Source: Chryseobacterium sp. (GTDB lineage Bacteria; Bacteroidota; Bacteroidia; Flavobacteriales; Weeksellaceae). Taken from it: 64,000 bases of DNA. Shown here in pieces: positions 37,004 to 44,583 of the stretch. A program made the position numbers and the translations under genes. The stretch's first letter is position 1. Every line of letters begins with the position of its first letter. The notes under the pieces are model-generated. The model did not search any database and was not told the origin of the DNA. It was given only the letters and a program-made list of their open reading frames with translations. The stretch covers positions 522,313-586,312 of the forward strand of contig NZ_VOXE01000003.1 of the NCBI RefSeq assembly GCF_008014695.1. Direction: 5' to 3'.

Positions 37004-38008
37004 ATGAGAGAGGTGGCATTCATCAAACAAAATAAAGAAAAATGGTTCGGAATCGAGCAGGTTGTCGAAGGAAAAGTCAAAAAAAATCCTGATGACCTGT
37101 CGTCGCTGTACATTAATCTGGTAAATGACCTGTCTTTTGCCCAGACCTATTACCCCAAAAGCAAGACTACCGTTTACCTGAATCACCTTTCTGCGCGCAT
37201 TTTTCAGAAAATTTATAAAACGAAACGTGCGGAACAGAACAGGATTTTCTATTTCTACAGAACCGAGGTTCCACTCCTCGTTTACCAGTACAGAAGATAC
37301 CTTTTTTATGCATTTGCTTTTTTTATCCTGTTTACTTTGATTGGTTTTATCTCTGCCTATTACGACAAGGAGTTTGTCAACATTATTTTGGGAGAAGACT
37401 ATGTAAACAAAACCATTGAAAATATAGAATCAGCAAATGCAGTTGGCGTTTATCAGCAGGGTACAAATTGGGGCACTTCGGTGTTCATTATATTCAACAA
37501 TCTAAAAGTTGGCGCAATTCTTTTTGTTTACGGGGTTTTCGGCGGAATAGGAACGCTGTTTGCGCTCATGCAGAACTGCATCATGCTCGGTTCATTCCAG
37601 TATTTTTTTCATGAGCATGGCGCATTGAAGGAAAGTGCAAGAGGAATCTGGCTTCACGGCGTTTTCGAAATCTTCAGCATGGTGGTGGAAGCAATGGCCG
37701 GCCTCATTCTGGGAGCATCCATTCTTTTTCCTAAAACTTTTTCCCGATTTCAGTCTTTTAAACTGGGCTTTAAAGATGCTTTTAAAATCTTTCTGAGTAC
37801 AGTTCCCTTTACTATAGTTGCCGGAATCATCGAAGGTTATGTAACAAGATATGCCTTGCAGATGCCTGAATGGGTAAATATTTTCATCATTTTCGGAACG
37901 TTTTCGGTAATCGGCTTCTACTATTTTATTTACCCCTATATTGTCTCAATAAAAAAACTAAAAAACCATGCAATTTTATCAGAAACGGGACTTCGGAGCC
38001 CTCATTAG
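37004..38008 (+). CDS. SpoIIM-like (stage II sporulation protein M family) membrane protein
   Basis: This 334-aa protein has a soluble N-terminal part (1-90) then about six membrane spans. The family core is GAILFVYGVFGGIGTLFALMQNCIMLG followed by the HGVFEIFSMVVEAMAGLILG segment with the conserved His and Glu. In Bacillus SpoIIM acts with a peptidoglycan-degrading complex during sporulation. This organism type does not sporulate, so the role must differ. The end overlaps the next gene by 41 bp in another frame. Confidence 0.88.
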   Translation: MREVAFIKQNKEKWFGIEQVVEGKVKKNPDDLSSLYINLVNDLSFAQTYYPKSKTTVYLNHLSARIFQKIYKTKRAEQNRIFYFYRTEVPLLVYQYRRYLFYAFAFFILFTLIGFISAYYDKEFVNIILGEDYVNKTIENIESANAVGVYQQGTNWGTSVFIIFNNLKVGAILFVYGVFGGIGTLFALMQNCIMLGSFQYFFHEHGALKESARGIWLHGVFEIFSMVVEAMAGLILGASILFPKTFSRFQSFKLGFKDAFKIFLSTVPFTIVAGIIEGYVTRYALQMPEWVNIFIIFGTFSVIGFYYFIYPYIVSIKKLKNHAILSETGLRSPH

Positions 38009-38933
38009 CGACACGTTTGCTTTTTTTAAAGAGCACGGAAAGAATTATTTCAAGAATTACCTTCTGATCAATGGACTGTTGTTAATTCTTCTGGTAGTGA
38101 CTTTTGTTTTCGGGTACGGTGAACTTTTCTCGCAGATGATGGGTTCCAATACACAGGGTCAAAACTATTATTTTCAGGCTTATTTTGAGGAAAACCGGGG
38201 AATGCTCATCTTAGTATCAGTGCTGGTGTTTATACTTTTCATGGCGGTATCAATCGTGACCTATTCCTATCCTGTTTTGTACATGAAAAGGCTGAGTGAA
38301 ACCGGAAATAAAAATATCAGAGCCGATGAAATTCTGGGTGATATTAAAAACAATATCGGACGGTTTTTTATCCTGTTTCTCGGCCTGGTCTTCATCATCA
38401 CTCCACTTGCAGCAATCATTATCGGAATTTCGTATGTCCTGATTTTTGTTTTGATAGGGTTTTTTCTGCTCCTCCTTGTTTTTCCTGCGGTCGTCAATGT
38501 CGTTAATTTTCTGCTGTTCGATTATTTTCACACGAAGAAGGGGTTTTTCGATTCTTTAAGTTATGCGATGAGGGCGCAGTTTTCCTATCCCAGCGGCAGG
38601 GAAAAATCTCCTTTCTGGAAATATTGGGGTTCAACGATCATTATATACATCGTCATTCAGGTCATCACAACGATATTTACAATGATTCCAATGGTCATTT
38701 TCGCCGCTAAAGCATTCACCGTTGCCCAGAATGATTCGTCGGTTCAGAATCCTTTTGAAGGAACGATGGGCATTCTCATTTTTATGATATACGGAGTTTC
38801 CATCCTGATGTCTTTTCTGCTGATGAACATTATGTATGTGAATGCAGGACTTCAGTATTATGACAGCAGAACCGATTTGCACAGAACCCTGGATCTCACA
38901 GAAATCGACACGATCGGACAGCATGAATTATAA
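37968..38933 (+). CDS. Multi-pass membrane protein of the MoxR-DUF58 module
   Basis: This 321-aa protein has about six hydrophobic spans (for example LLINGLLLILLVVTFVFG, LVSVLVFILFMAVSIVTYSY, RFFILFLGLVFIITPLAAII, and three more). The first residues QFYQKRDFGALISDTFAFFKEHGKNYF are soluble and likely conserved. I do not assign a family name with confidence. Its start lies inside the SpoIIM-like gene. Its end overlaps the DUF4129 gene by 11 bp, so all three are likely translationally coupled. Confidence 0.8.
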   Translation: MQFYQKRDFGALISDTFAFFKEHGKNYFKNYLLINGLLLILLVVTFVFGYGELFSQMMGSNTQGQNYYFQAYFEENRGMLILVSVLVFILFMAVSIVTYSYPVLYMKRLSETGNKNIRADEILGDIKNNIGRFFILFLGLVFIITPLAAIIIGISYVLIFVLIGFFLLLLVFPAVVNVVNFLLFDYFHTKKGFFDSLSYAMRAQFSYPSGREKSPFWKYWGSTIIIYIVIQVITTIFTMIPMVIFAAKAFTVAQNDSSVQNPFEGTMGILIFMIYGVSILMSFLLMNIMYVNAGLQYYDSRTDLHRTLDLTEIDTIGQHEL

Positions 38934-39708
38934 GATTATACCTTTATTTTTCTGCTTTTTTTTCATATTCGGTTTTTCTCAGGAATCCCCGCCGCCGCCG
39001 ATTTATGGAACCGACAGTCTGGTGATCAATTCCCCGGACGGATATTCAACTGACTCCATTCTGCAGGCAAATCCCACAACTGAAAATACCGTCTTCCCCA
39101 AACAATTTAAGGAAAAATTCCGTTCACAATACAGAGGTGCCGAATTCGATTATACGACTATAAAGCCTAGGGAATCCTTCATTGAAAAAATTAAGAAATT
39201 CATCAGGAAAATTGTTGAAGCGATATTTGGCAACATCGATCCCGGAAAGACGGTGTCCTTAACCGAGAACATCATCCGTTTTTTCGCTGTAATCATTATT
39301 GGTTTTGTGCTGTATTTTTTAGTGCGTTTTTTAATCGGCAAAAACGGCAATTACTTTTTCAGGAAAAAGAAGGGGAAAATAAAAATTGATGACCGTGACC
39401 TTCATGAAAACATCCACGAAATTAATTTCCCCGAAACCATCGATTCATTCGAGAGGCAGAAAGATTACCGATCCGCTGTCCGTTACCGTTTTCTTTCGGT
39501 GCTGAAAATGCTTGCCGATAAAAAACTCATTGCATGGAATCCCGAAAAAACAAATAAGGACTATGCCGAAGAACTGAAAGACATTCGTATAAAGAATGAT
39601 TTCCGCGACCTGGTGTATATTTTCGATTACGTGTGGTACGGCGAGTTTGTTATTGATGAAGTGAACTACAATTATTTTAAGGAACAGTTCCAAAATTTTA
39701 AAATATAA
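38923..39708 (+). CDS. DUF4129-type membrane protein
   Basis: This 261-aa protein starts at 38923 (MNYKIIPLFFCFFFIFGFSQ, a signal peptide). An in-frame start 27 codons upstream exists but would bury the signal. After a polar region it has one membrane span (about residues 105-128: IIRFFAVIIIGFVLYFLVRFLIG) and a cytosolic C-terminal domain. There the DUF4129 pattern YRSAVRYRFLSVLKMLADKKLIAWNPEKTNKDY ... FDYVWYGEFVIDE appears in pieces. DUF4129 domains also occur fused to transglutaminase-like proteins. It follows the membrane gene with an 11-bp overlap. Confidence 0.85.
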   Translation: MNYKIIPLFFCFFFIFGFSQESPPPPIYGTDSLVINSPDGYSTDSILQANPTTENTVFPKQFKEKFRSQYRGAEFDYTTIKPRESFIEKIKKFIRKIVEAIFGNIDPGKTVSLTENIIRFFAVIIIGFVLYFLVRFLIGKNGNYFFRKKKGKIKIDDRDLHENIHEINFPETIDSFERQKDYRSAVRYRFLSVLKMLADKKLIAWNPEKTNKDYAEELKDIRIKNDFRDLVYIFDYVWYGEFVIDEVNYNYFKEQFQNFKI

Positions 39709-39710
39709 CT

Positions 39711-40874
39711 GTGAATAAGACTTTTCGCTTATACGGCATTATTTTCATCGTTGTTTTATTGGTCCTGGCGTTGCTTGAGCTCAATAAAACGCCGGTAACC
39801 GACTGGCGTAAAAATTTTGACCTGAATGAGAAGACGCCTTTCGGCCTTTTTGTTTTCAGCCAGGAAGCCGGTAAACTTCTCCATTCAAAATTGGCAAGGA
39901 CCGAACTTTCACCGTACAGTTATTATAAAAAACAGAAAAAAGGGTCGCACAATATTTTAATTATTCAGTCGCAGATTGATGAGGAGTCCTTCAATAAAAT
40001 CCTGGAAACAGTGAATGAAGGTTCCGATGCGCTCATCATCACCGATTCTTATCTTAAAAAAATTGCCGATACACTCGGTTTTGATCATTCATTCGTAAAT
40101 GATGGCGGACGTAATTCTCTCCGGCTTACTGATACAAAGCTGAGCAATGATTCTTTACTTATAGACAAACTGCCATCAGGAAAAGGATTTGCTTCAATTG
40201 GAAAATACCACGAAATTTTGGGTACAACCCGTGAAGGAAGATATGGCGCCCAGGCCAATTTTATTAAAATACCGCACGGGAAAGGCCATATTTATCTGCA
40301 TTCGGAGCCGCTCATCCTTACCAATTATTATCTGCTGAAACCGGGGAATGAAAAATATGTAGAACATGTTTTCTCTTATCTCCCGGATCGGGAAACCGTT
40401 TGGTTTTCGGGCGCGAATAAAATTTCCATGAAATCTACGTCGCCACTGCGCTTTATTCTCTCAAAACCTGCACTTCGCTATGCGTGGTGGCTGCTTTTGG
40501 GTGGATTACTGCTTTTTGTGGTTTTTAATGTAAAGCGGAAGCAGAGGATAGTTCCTGTTATTGAGCCTTTAAACAACAAATCGTTGGAATTTGTGAAAAG
40601 CATCGGTAATTTATACCTTCAGGAAGGCGACTTTCATGATATGATGGCGAAGAAAGCCCAGTATTTTCTGAACCGTATCCGGATGGATCTGCTTATTGAT
40701 ACCCGAAATCTGGATGATCATTTCGAAAAACTGCTTCATCTGAAAACCGGAAAAAGTCCGGAAAATATCCGTGAAGCGGTGGTGCTGATAAAAAAAGGTC
40801 AGGATCCTTACGCCAGTGTGATGAAAGAAGATCTGATTAAAATGAACAGGCTTCTGGACGAAATATTAAAGTAA
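39711..40874 (+). CDS. DUF4350-type membrane protein
   Basis: This 387-aa protein starts with GTG (39711) 2 bp after the DUF4129 stop. It has one N-terminal membrane span (FRLYGIIFIVVLLVLALLEL), a large periplasmic region that in homologues forms a DUF4350 domain (about 30-240), and a second span (about 255-275 RYAWWLLLGGLLLFVVFNVK). A cytosolic helical C-terminus follows. DUF4350 proteins resemble the glutamine-amidotransferase-like fold found next to MoxR ATPases. No catalytic residue can be assigned from sequence alone. Confidence 0.8.
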   Translation: MNKTFRLYGIIFIVVLLVLALLELNKTPVTDWRKNFDLNEKTPFGLFVFSQEAGKLLHSKLARTELSPYSYYKKQKKGSHNILIIQSQIDEESFNKILETVNEGSDALIITDSYLKKIADTLGFDHSFVNDGGRNSLRLTDTKLSNDSLLIDKLPSGKGFASIGKYHEILGTTREGRYGAQANFIKIPHGKGHIYLHSEPLILTNYYLLKPGNEKYVEHVFSYLPDRETVWFSGANKISMKSTSPLRFILSKPALRYAWWLLLGGLLLFVVFNVKRKQRIVPVIEPLNNKSLEFVKSIGNLYLQEGDFHDMMAKKAQYFLNRIRMDLLIDTRNLDDHFEKLLHLKTGKSPENIREAVVLIKKGQDPYASVMKEDLIKMNRLLDEILK

Positions 40875-40951
40875 TAAAAAACAACAGGGCAGCATCAGGA
40901 CAGAAGAAAGCGAAGAGATGAAAAATCCGATGCACCGTTAAACTAAAAAAT

Positions 40952-41959
40952 ATGGAAAACTTTGAAAATGAAATCCCTGAAAACACCAAACCTGAATTCC
41001 ATTCAAGGATAGAAATGACGGAACTTCGGGAAAACCTGGAGAAGGTAAAAACCGAAATAGGCAAAGTGATTGTGGGTCAGGAATCCATGATTGAACATCT
41101 TTTGGCTGCACTTTTATCGAACGGTCATGTATTGATTGAGGGAGTTCCCGGCGTTGCCAAGACCATCACTGCTAAACTCCTCGCCAAAACGGTGGAGGTG
41201 GATTTCAGTAGAATACAGTTCACGCCCGACCTCATGCCCTCTGATATTTTGGGAACATCGGTATTCAACGTAAAAAACAGTGAATTCGAATTCAAGAAAG
41301 GACCGATATTCTCGAGTTTTATTCTCATCGATGAAATCAACCGTTCTCCTGCCAAAACCCAGTCGGCACTGTTTGAAGTGATGGAAGAACGCCAGATTAC
41401 CATGGACGGAACCCAGTACGAAATGGTTGAACCCTTTCTTGTAGTTGCTACCCAGAACCCTATTGAGCACGAAGGAACTTACCGCCTCCCCGAAGCGCAA
41501 CTCGACCGTTTTCTGTTCAAGATTAATGTAGGTTACCCAACCCTTTCTCAGGAAGTGGAAATCATCCGTAACCAGCATGAGAGCAAACTGGAGGATAAGA
41601 CCGATGCCGTGCAGAAGGTGATTACCGCAGCCCAGTTGAAAGATTATCAGCATATTGTAAAAAGCATTGTCGTAGAGCCGCATCTTCTGGAATACATCGC
41701 ACAAATCACCGTAAATACCCGCGAGAATCAGTTCCTTTATCTGGGCGCTTCGCCCAGGGCGAGCCTTGCGTTGCTGACGGCTTCCAAGTCCTTTGCTGCA
41801 CTCCGCGGAAGGGATTTCGTAACGCCCGAAGATATCAAGGAAGCCAGTTATGCAGTACTCCGTCACAGAGTCATGGTTTCTCCGGAAAGAGAAATGGAAG
41901 GCTTGACTGCGGATGAAATCATCAGACAGATTCTAGAGACGATTGAGATTCCGAGATAA
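40952..41959 (+). CDS. MoxR-type AAA+ ATPase
   Basis: This 335-aa cytosolic protein has Walker A GVPGVAKT (64-71), Walker B FILIDEINRSPAKTQ, sensor 1 VATQNPIEHEGTYRLPEAQLDRF and sensor 2 region GASPRASLALLTASK. MoxR ATPases act as chaperone-like remodelers for partner proteins, often with a von Willebrand type A domain. DUF58 follows and is a likely partner. 77 bp separate it from the DUF4350 gene with no promoter noted. Confidence 0.93.
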   Translation: MENFENEIPENTKPEFHSRIEMTELRENLEKVKTEIGKVIVGQESMIEHLLAALLSNGHVLIEGVPGVAKTITAKLLAKTVEVDFSRIQFTPDLMPSDILGTSVFNVKNSEFEFKKGPIFSSFILIDEINRSPAKTQSALFEVMEERQITMDGTQYEMVEPFLVVATQNPIEHEGTYRLPEAQLDRFLFKINVGYPTLSQEVEIIRNQHESKLEDKTDAVQKVITAAQLKDYQHIVKSIVVEPHLLEYIAQITVNTRENQFLYLGASPRASLALLTASKSFAALRGRDFVTPEDIKEASYAVLRHRVMVSPEREMEGLTADEIIRQILETIEIPR

Positions 41960-42005
41960 AAGCAGGTTCCCCCAATTTAAAACCTACAACTAGCCATCGC
42001 TGAAA

Positions 42006-43328
42006 ATGAAAAACCTCTACATCAATAACCGTTTTTTCTTCACTCTTTTCGGAGTGGGAGTGCTCTATATCCTGGCTTTTTTCTTTCCTTTCTTGATGGT
42101 TTTTGCGCACGGACTGCTCATTTTGGCGGTACTCGCGATTATGGTAGATTATCTTCTGCTTTTCAATCAGAAGAATGCACTGCAGGCTCAGCGGATTCTG
42201 CCCGAAAAATTTTCCAACGGCGACCAAAACTCTGTGAAAATCGATCTGAAGAACAACTATCCGTTCCGCATTCAGGCCAAAGTGATTGATGAGATCCCTT
42301 TCCAGTTCCAGAAGCGCGATTTCCTTATTGAGAGAAAGGTAGAGCCACAGAAGAATGTAATGTTCGAGTACATCCTGGAGCCAAAAGAAAGGGGAACCTA
42401 CAGCTTCGGGAACCTCAACGTCTTTGTAGAGTCGGTACTGGGTTTGGTGTCCCGCAGGTTTACGTTTCAAAAGGATGCGGTACTGCCCAGTTATCCATCT
42501 TTCATCCATTTAAGGAAATATGAACTCACGGCACTGCAGAATGAGTTTCTTCTCGGCGGAATGAAGAAAATCCGCAAGATTGGCCATACAATGGAGTTTG
42601 AACAGATCAAGGAATATGTGCCTGGCGACGATGTAAGAACCATCAACTGGAAAGCCACTTCCAAAAGGAATCAGCTGATGGTGAACCAATTTCAGGACGA
42701 AAAAGCGCAGCGCATTTATATGGTCATTGATAAAGGAAGGACCATGCAGATGCCGTTTGGAGGACTGAGTCTGCTCGATTATTCGGTAAACGCGACCATG
42801 GCTTTGAGCCATATCATTCTGAAGAAAAGCGACCGCGCCGGAATCATGACCTTTGCCAAGAAAACAGAAAACAAAGTAGCGGCCGATAACAAATCGGGTC
42901 AGCTGAAGAAGATTTCCGAGGCTTTATACCATATTCAGACAAATTTCTTCGAGAGCGATTTCAGCAGGCTGTATCAGGATGTGAAGTTCAGCATTGGACA
43001 AAGAAGTCTCATTCTGCTCTTCACCAATTTTGAAACGCTCGATGCGGTAAACCGCCAGATGAAATACCTCCGCGGAATCGCCCGGAACCACCTGCTGGTT
43101 GTCGTCTTCTTTAGAAACTCAGAGCTACAGCAACTCATCCATAAAAATCCTGAGAACATGCAGGAAGTTTACGACGAGATCATTGCTGAAAAGTTTGAAT
43201 TCGAGAAAAAACTCATTATCCAGGAACTCAGAAAATACGGCATTTATACCGTTTACACCTTGCCCGAGAACCTCAGCATTGAGGTCATTAACAAATATCT
43301 TGAAATTAAATCGAGAGGAATATTATAA
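42006..43328 (+). CDS. DUF58 domain protein
   Basis: This 440-aa protein has two N-terminal membrane spans (about 10-50). A beta-rich region (60-170) and the DUF58 motif YVPGDDVRTINWKATSKRNQLMVNQF (about 203-228) follow. The C-terminus looks like a von Willebrand A-type fold (IYMVIDKGRTMQMPFGGLSLLDYS). In other bacteria DUF58 proteins pair with MoxR ATPases and are thought to be their substrates or adaptors. It is the last gene of the module and is convergent with the DUF4160-DUF2442 gene. Confidence 0.9.
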   Translation: MKNLYINNRFFFTLFGVGVLYILAFFFPFLMVFAHGLLILAVLAIMVDYLLLFNQKNALQAQRILPEKFSNGDQNSVKIDLKNNYPFRIQAKVIDEIPFQFQKRDFLIERKVEPQKNVMFEYILEPKERGTYSFGNLNVFVESVLGLVSRRFTFQKDAVLPSYPSFIHLRKYELTALQNEFLLGGMKKIRKIGHTMEFEQIKEYVPGDDVRTINWKATSKRNQLMVNQFQDEKAQRIYMVIDKGRTMQMPFGGLSLLDYSVNATMALSHIILKKSDRAGIMTFAKKTENKVAADNKSGQLKKISEALYHIQTNFFESDFSRLYQDVKFSIGQRSLILLFTNFETLDAVNRQMKYLRGIARNHLLVVVFFRNSELQQLIHKNPENMQEVYDEIIAEKFEFEKKLIIQELRKYGIYTVYTLPENLSIEVINKYLEIKSRGIL

Positions 43329-43338
43329 AGAAAAACAG

Positions 43339-43866
43339 CTACGTTTTATAGGAAGCAATACGTTTGCCCCGATGAACAATAAATTCCGGAGAAATGTCGT
43401 AATTCCAGAATTCCCCGTTCAGAAATATCAGATTTTTCCACCGAAGTTCACCCATTTCCCCTATTTCTACCGTTTTAAATACCTTTTGATTTTTCAGCTT
43501 TTCTATTCCTGCTAAATGATGGTGTTTGTTAAGCAGCGGATGAATATCTAATTGGAAAACTACTTCACCGTTGATCTCACATATGATCTCCGTCGATTTT
43601 ATCTCCAGTATTTTTGTCACCCTGTAGATGATGGTATTGAGAAAATTCTTATTTTCCCACATTTCCCGGAGCTCGGTTTTGTGAATTTCTATCCAGTCCT
43701 GAACGAGTCTGAGTTTGCTTCTGGGCAGATCGCCGTTTAGGATTTGTCCGTTTTCAAGTAGGATATTCGCCTCATAGTTATTGTATTTTACTTTAAAATG
43801 CGGCGGCGGCTGTTCATTGAAAAACATATAAATTACCATTCCGTAGAACCTGTATATTTCCGGCAT
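43339..43866 (-). CDS. DUF4160-DUF2442 fusion protein
   Basis: This 175-aa protein starts MPEIYRFYGMVIYMFFNEQPPPHFKVKYNNYEANI, then GDLPRSKLRLVQDWIEIHKTELREMWE (in parts), the DUF4160 pattern (1-75). Residues 90-165 match DUF2442: IICEINGEVVFQLDIHPLL, then FKTVEIGEMGELRW, then NYDISPEFIVH. The two domains are usually encoded by adjacent separate genes, and such pairs have been proposed to be toxin-antitoxin-like; that is not proven. Here the reading frame is continuous. The gene lies alone, convergent with DUF58. Confidence 0.75.
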   Translation of the reverse strand: MPEIYRFYGMVIYMFFNEQPPPHFKVKYNNYEANILLENGQILNGDLPRSKLRLVQDWIEIHKTELREMWENKNFLNTIIYRVTKILEIKSTEIICEINGEVVFQLDIHPLLNKHHHLAGIEKLKNQKVFKTVEIGEMGELRWKNLIFLNGEFWNYDISPEFIVHRGKRIASYKT

Positions 43867-43916
43867 ATCGAACTGATTTACACAAAATTAATTAAATAAA
43901 TTGAATTGATTATTCT

Positions 43917-43924
43917 TATTTTTG
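43917..43924 (+). promoter_or_regulatory. -7 box before the OsmC-family gene
   Basis: TATTTTTG is an exact TAnnTTTG match 17 bp before the ATG at 43942. Confidence 0.5.
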
Positions 43925-43941
43925 GATAAACAAATCACCTT

Positions 43942-44364
43942 ATGAAAATATCCATTAACCGCATCAATGAAGAGTACCTCTTCGAATGCACCAACGCTGC
44001 CGGCAATAAAATCCTGCTCGACAATACTTCACAGCCCAACGCCAAAGGCGTATCACCCATGGAAAGCCTGCTCATGGCCACGGCAGCCTGTAGCGGCATC
44101 GATATGGTCTCGATCCTGAAAAAGCAGCGCCAGGACATTACCGGATTTTCTGCGGAAGTGGAAGGGGAAAGGGTGCAGGTGGATGAAGCGAAGCCTTTTA
44201 AGACCATTCTCGTTAAATACTTTCTGGAAGGGACCATCGATCCGAAAAAGGCGCTGAGATCCGCGGAACTGTCGTTCGAAAAATACTGTTCCGTCTCCAA
44301 AACCCTCGAACCGGGTGTAAGCATCAGTTTTGAGGTCTTTGTAAATGGCGAAAAGGCTTCCTGA
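43942..44364 (+). CDS. OsmC/Ohr-family protein
   Basis: This 140-aa protein has the OsmC fold with two redox cysteines: one in ESLLMATAACSGIDMVSILKKQ (about residue 53) and one in LSFEKYCSVSKTLEPGV (about 116). Family members reduce organic hydroperoxides. The YhfA subgroup seems closest but this is a visual judgement. It is preceded by an exact -7 box and followed by a 44-bp repeat array. Confidence 0.88.
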   Translation: MKISINRINEEYLFECTNAAGNKILLDNTSQPNAKGVSPMESLLMATAACSGIDMVSILKKQRQDITGFSAEVEGERVQVDEAKPFKTILVKYFLEGTIDPKKALRSAELSFEKYCSVSKTLEPGVSISFEVFVNGEKAS

Positions 44365-44395
44365 AAGCCGTCTCAACCATCTAAGGAAAGAATTC

Positions 44396-44527
44396 CGACG
44401 ACTTATCCAAAAGCAAGCTTGCTTTTCCTGAAAACCTTTCGACGAGTTGGTAAAAAGCAAGCTTGCTTTTGGGGAAAACCTCTCGACGATTTAGGGAAAA
44501 GCAAGCTTGCTTTTCCTGAAACACCCG
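44396..44527. repeat. Three tandem 44-bp units, each with an 18-bp perfect palindrome
   Basis: The units start at 44396, 44440 and 44484 with CGACGA. Each contains AAAAGCAAGCTTGCTTTT at 44409-44426, 44453-44470 and 44497-44514, exactly 44 bp apart. Flanking bases vary (CC/CCTGAAAACC versus GTA/GGGGAAAACC) while the palindrome is invariant. The array lies between convergent osmC-type and GH63 genes and may terminate both transcripts by hairpin plus T tract. It has no coding potential. Confidence 0.85.
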
Positions 44528-44583
44528 AAGCCCAGTTTTAAAGGCACTCAGAAGAGGTGACTTTATGATCCTGCAAATTTTAT

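Noticed and set aside
41114-41866. 250-codon minus-strand frame across the MoxR gene
   Set aside because: It is an antisense shadow of a gene with intact Walker motifs.
44396-44527. CRISPR array
   Set aside because: Only three units, no spacer-repeat alternation, no cas genes, and the conserved part is a palindrome in the middle of each tandem unit.
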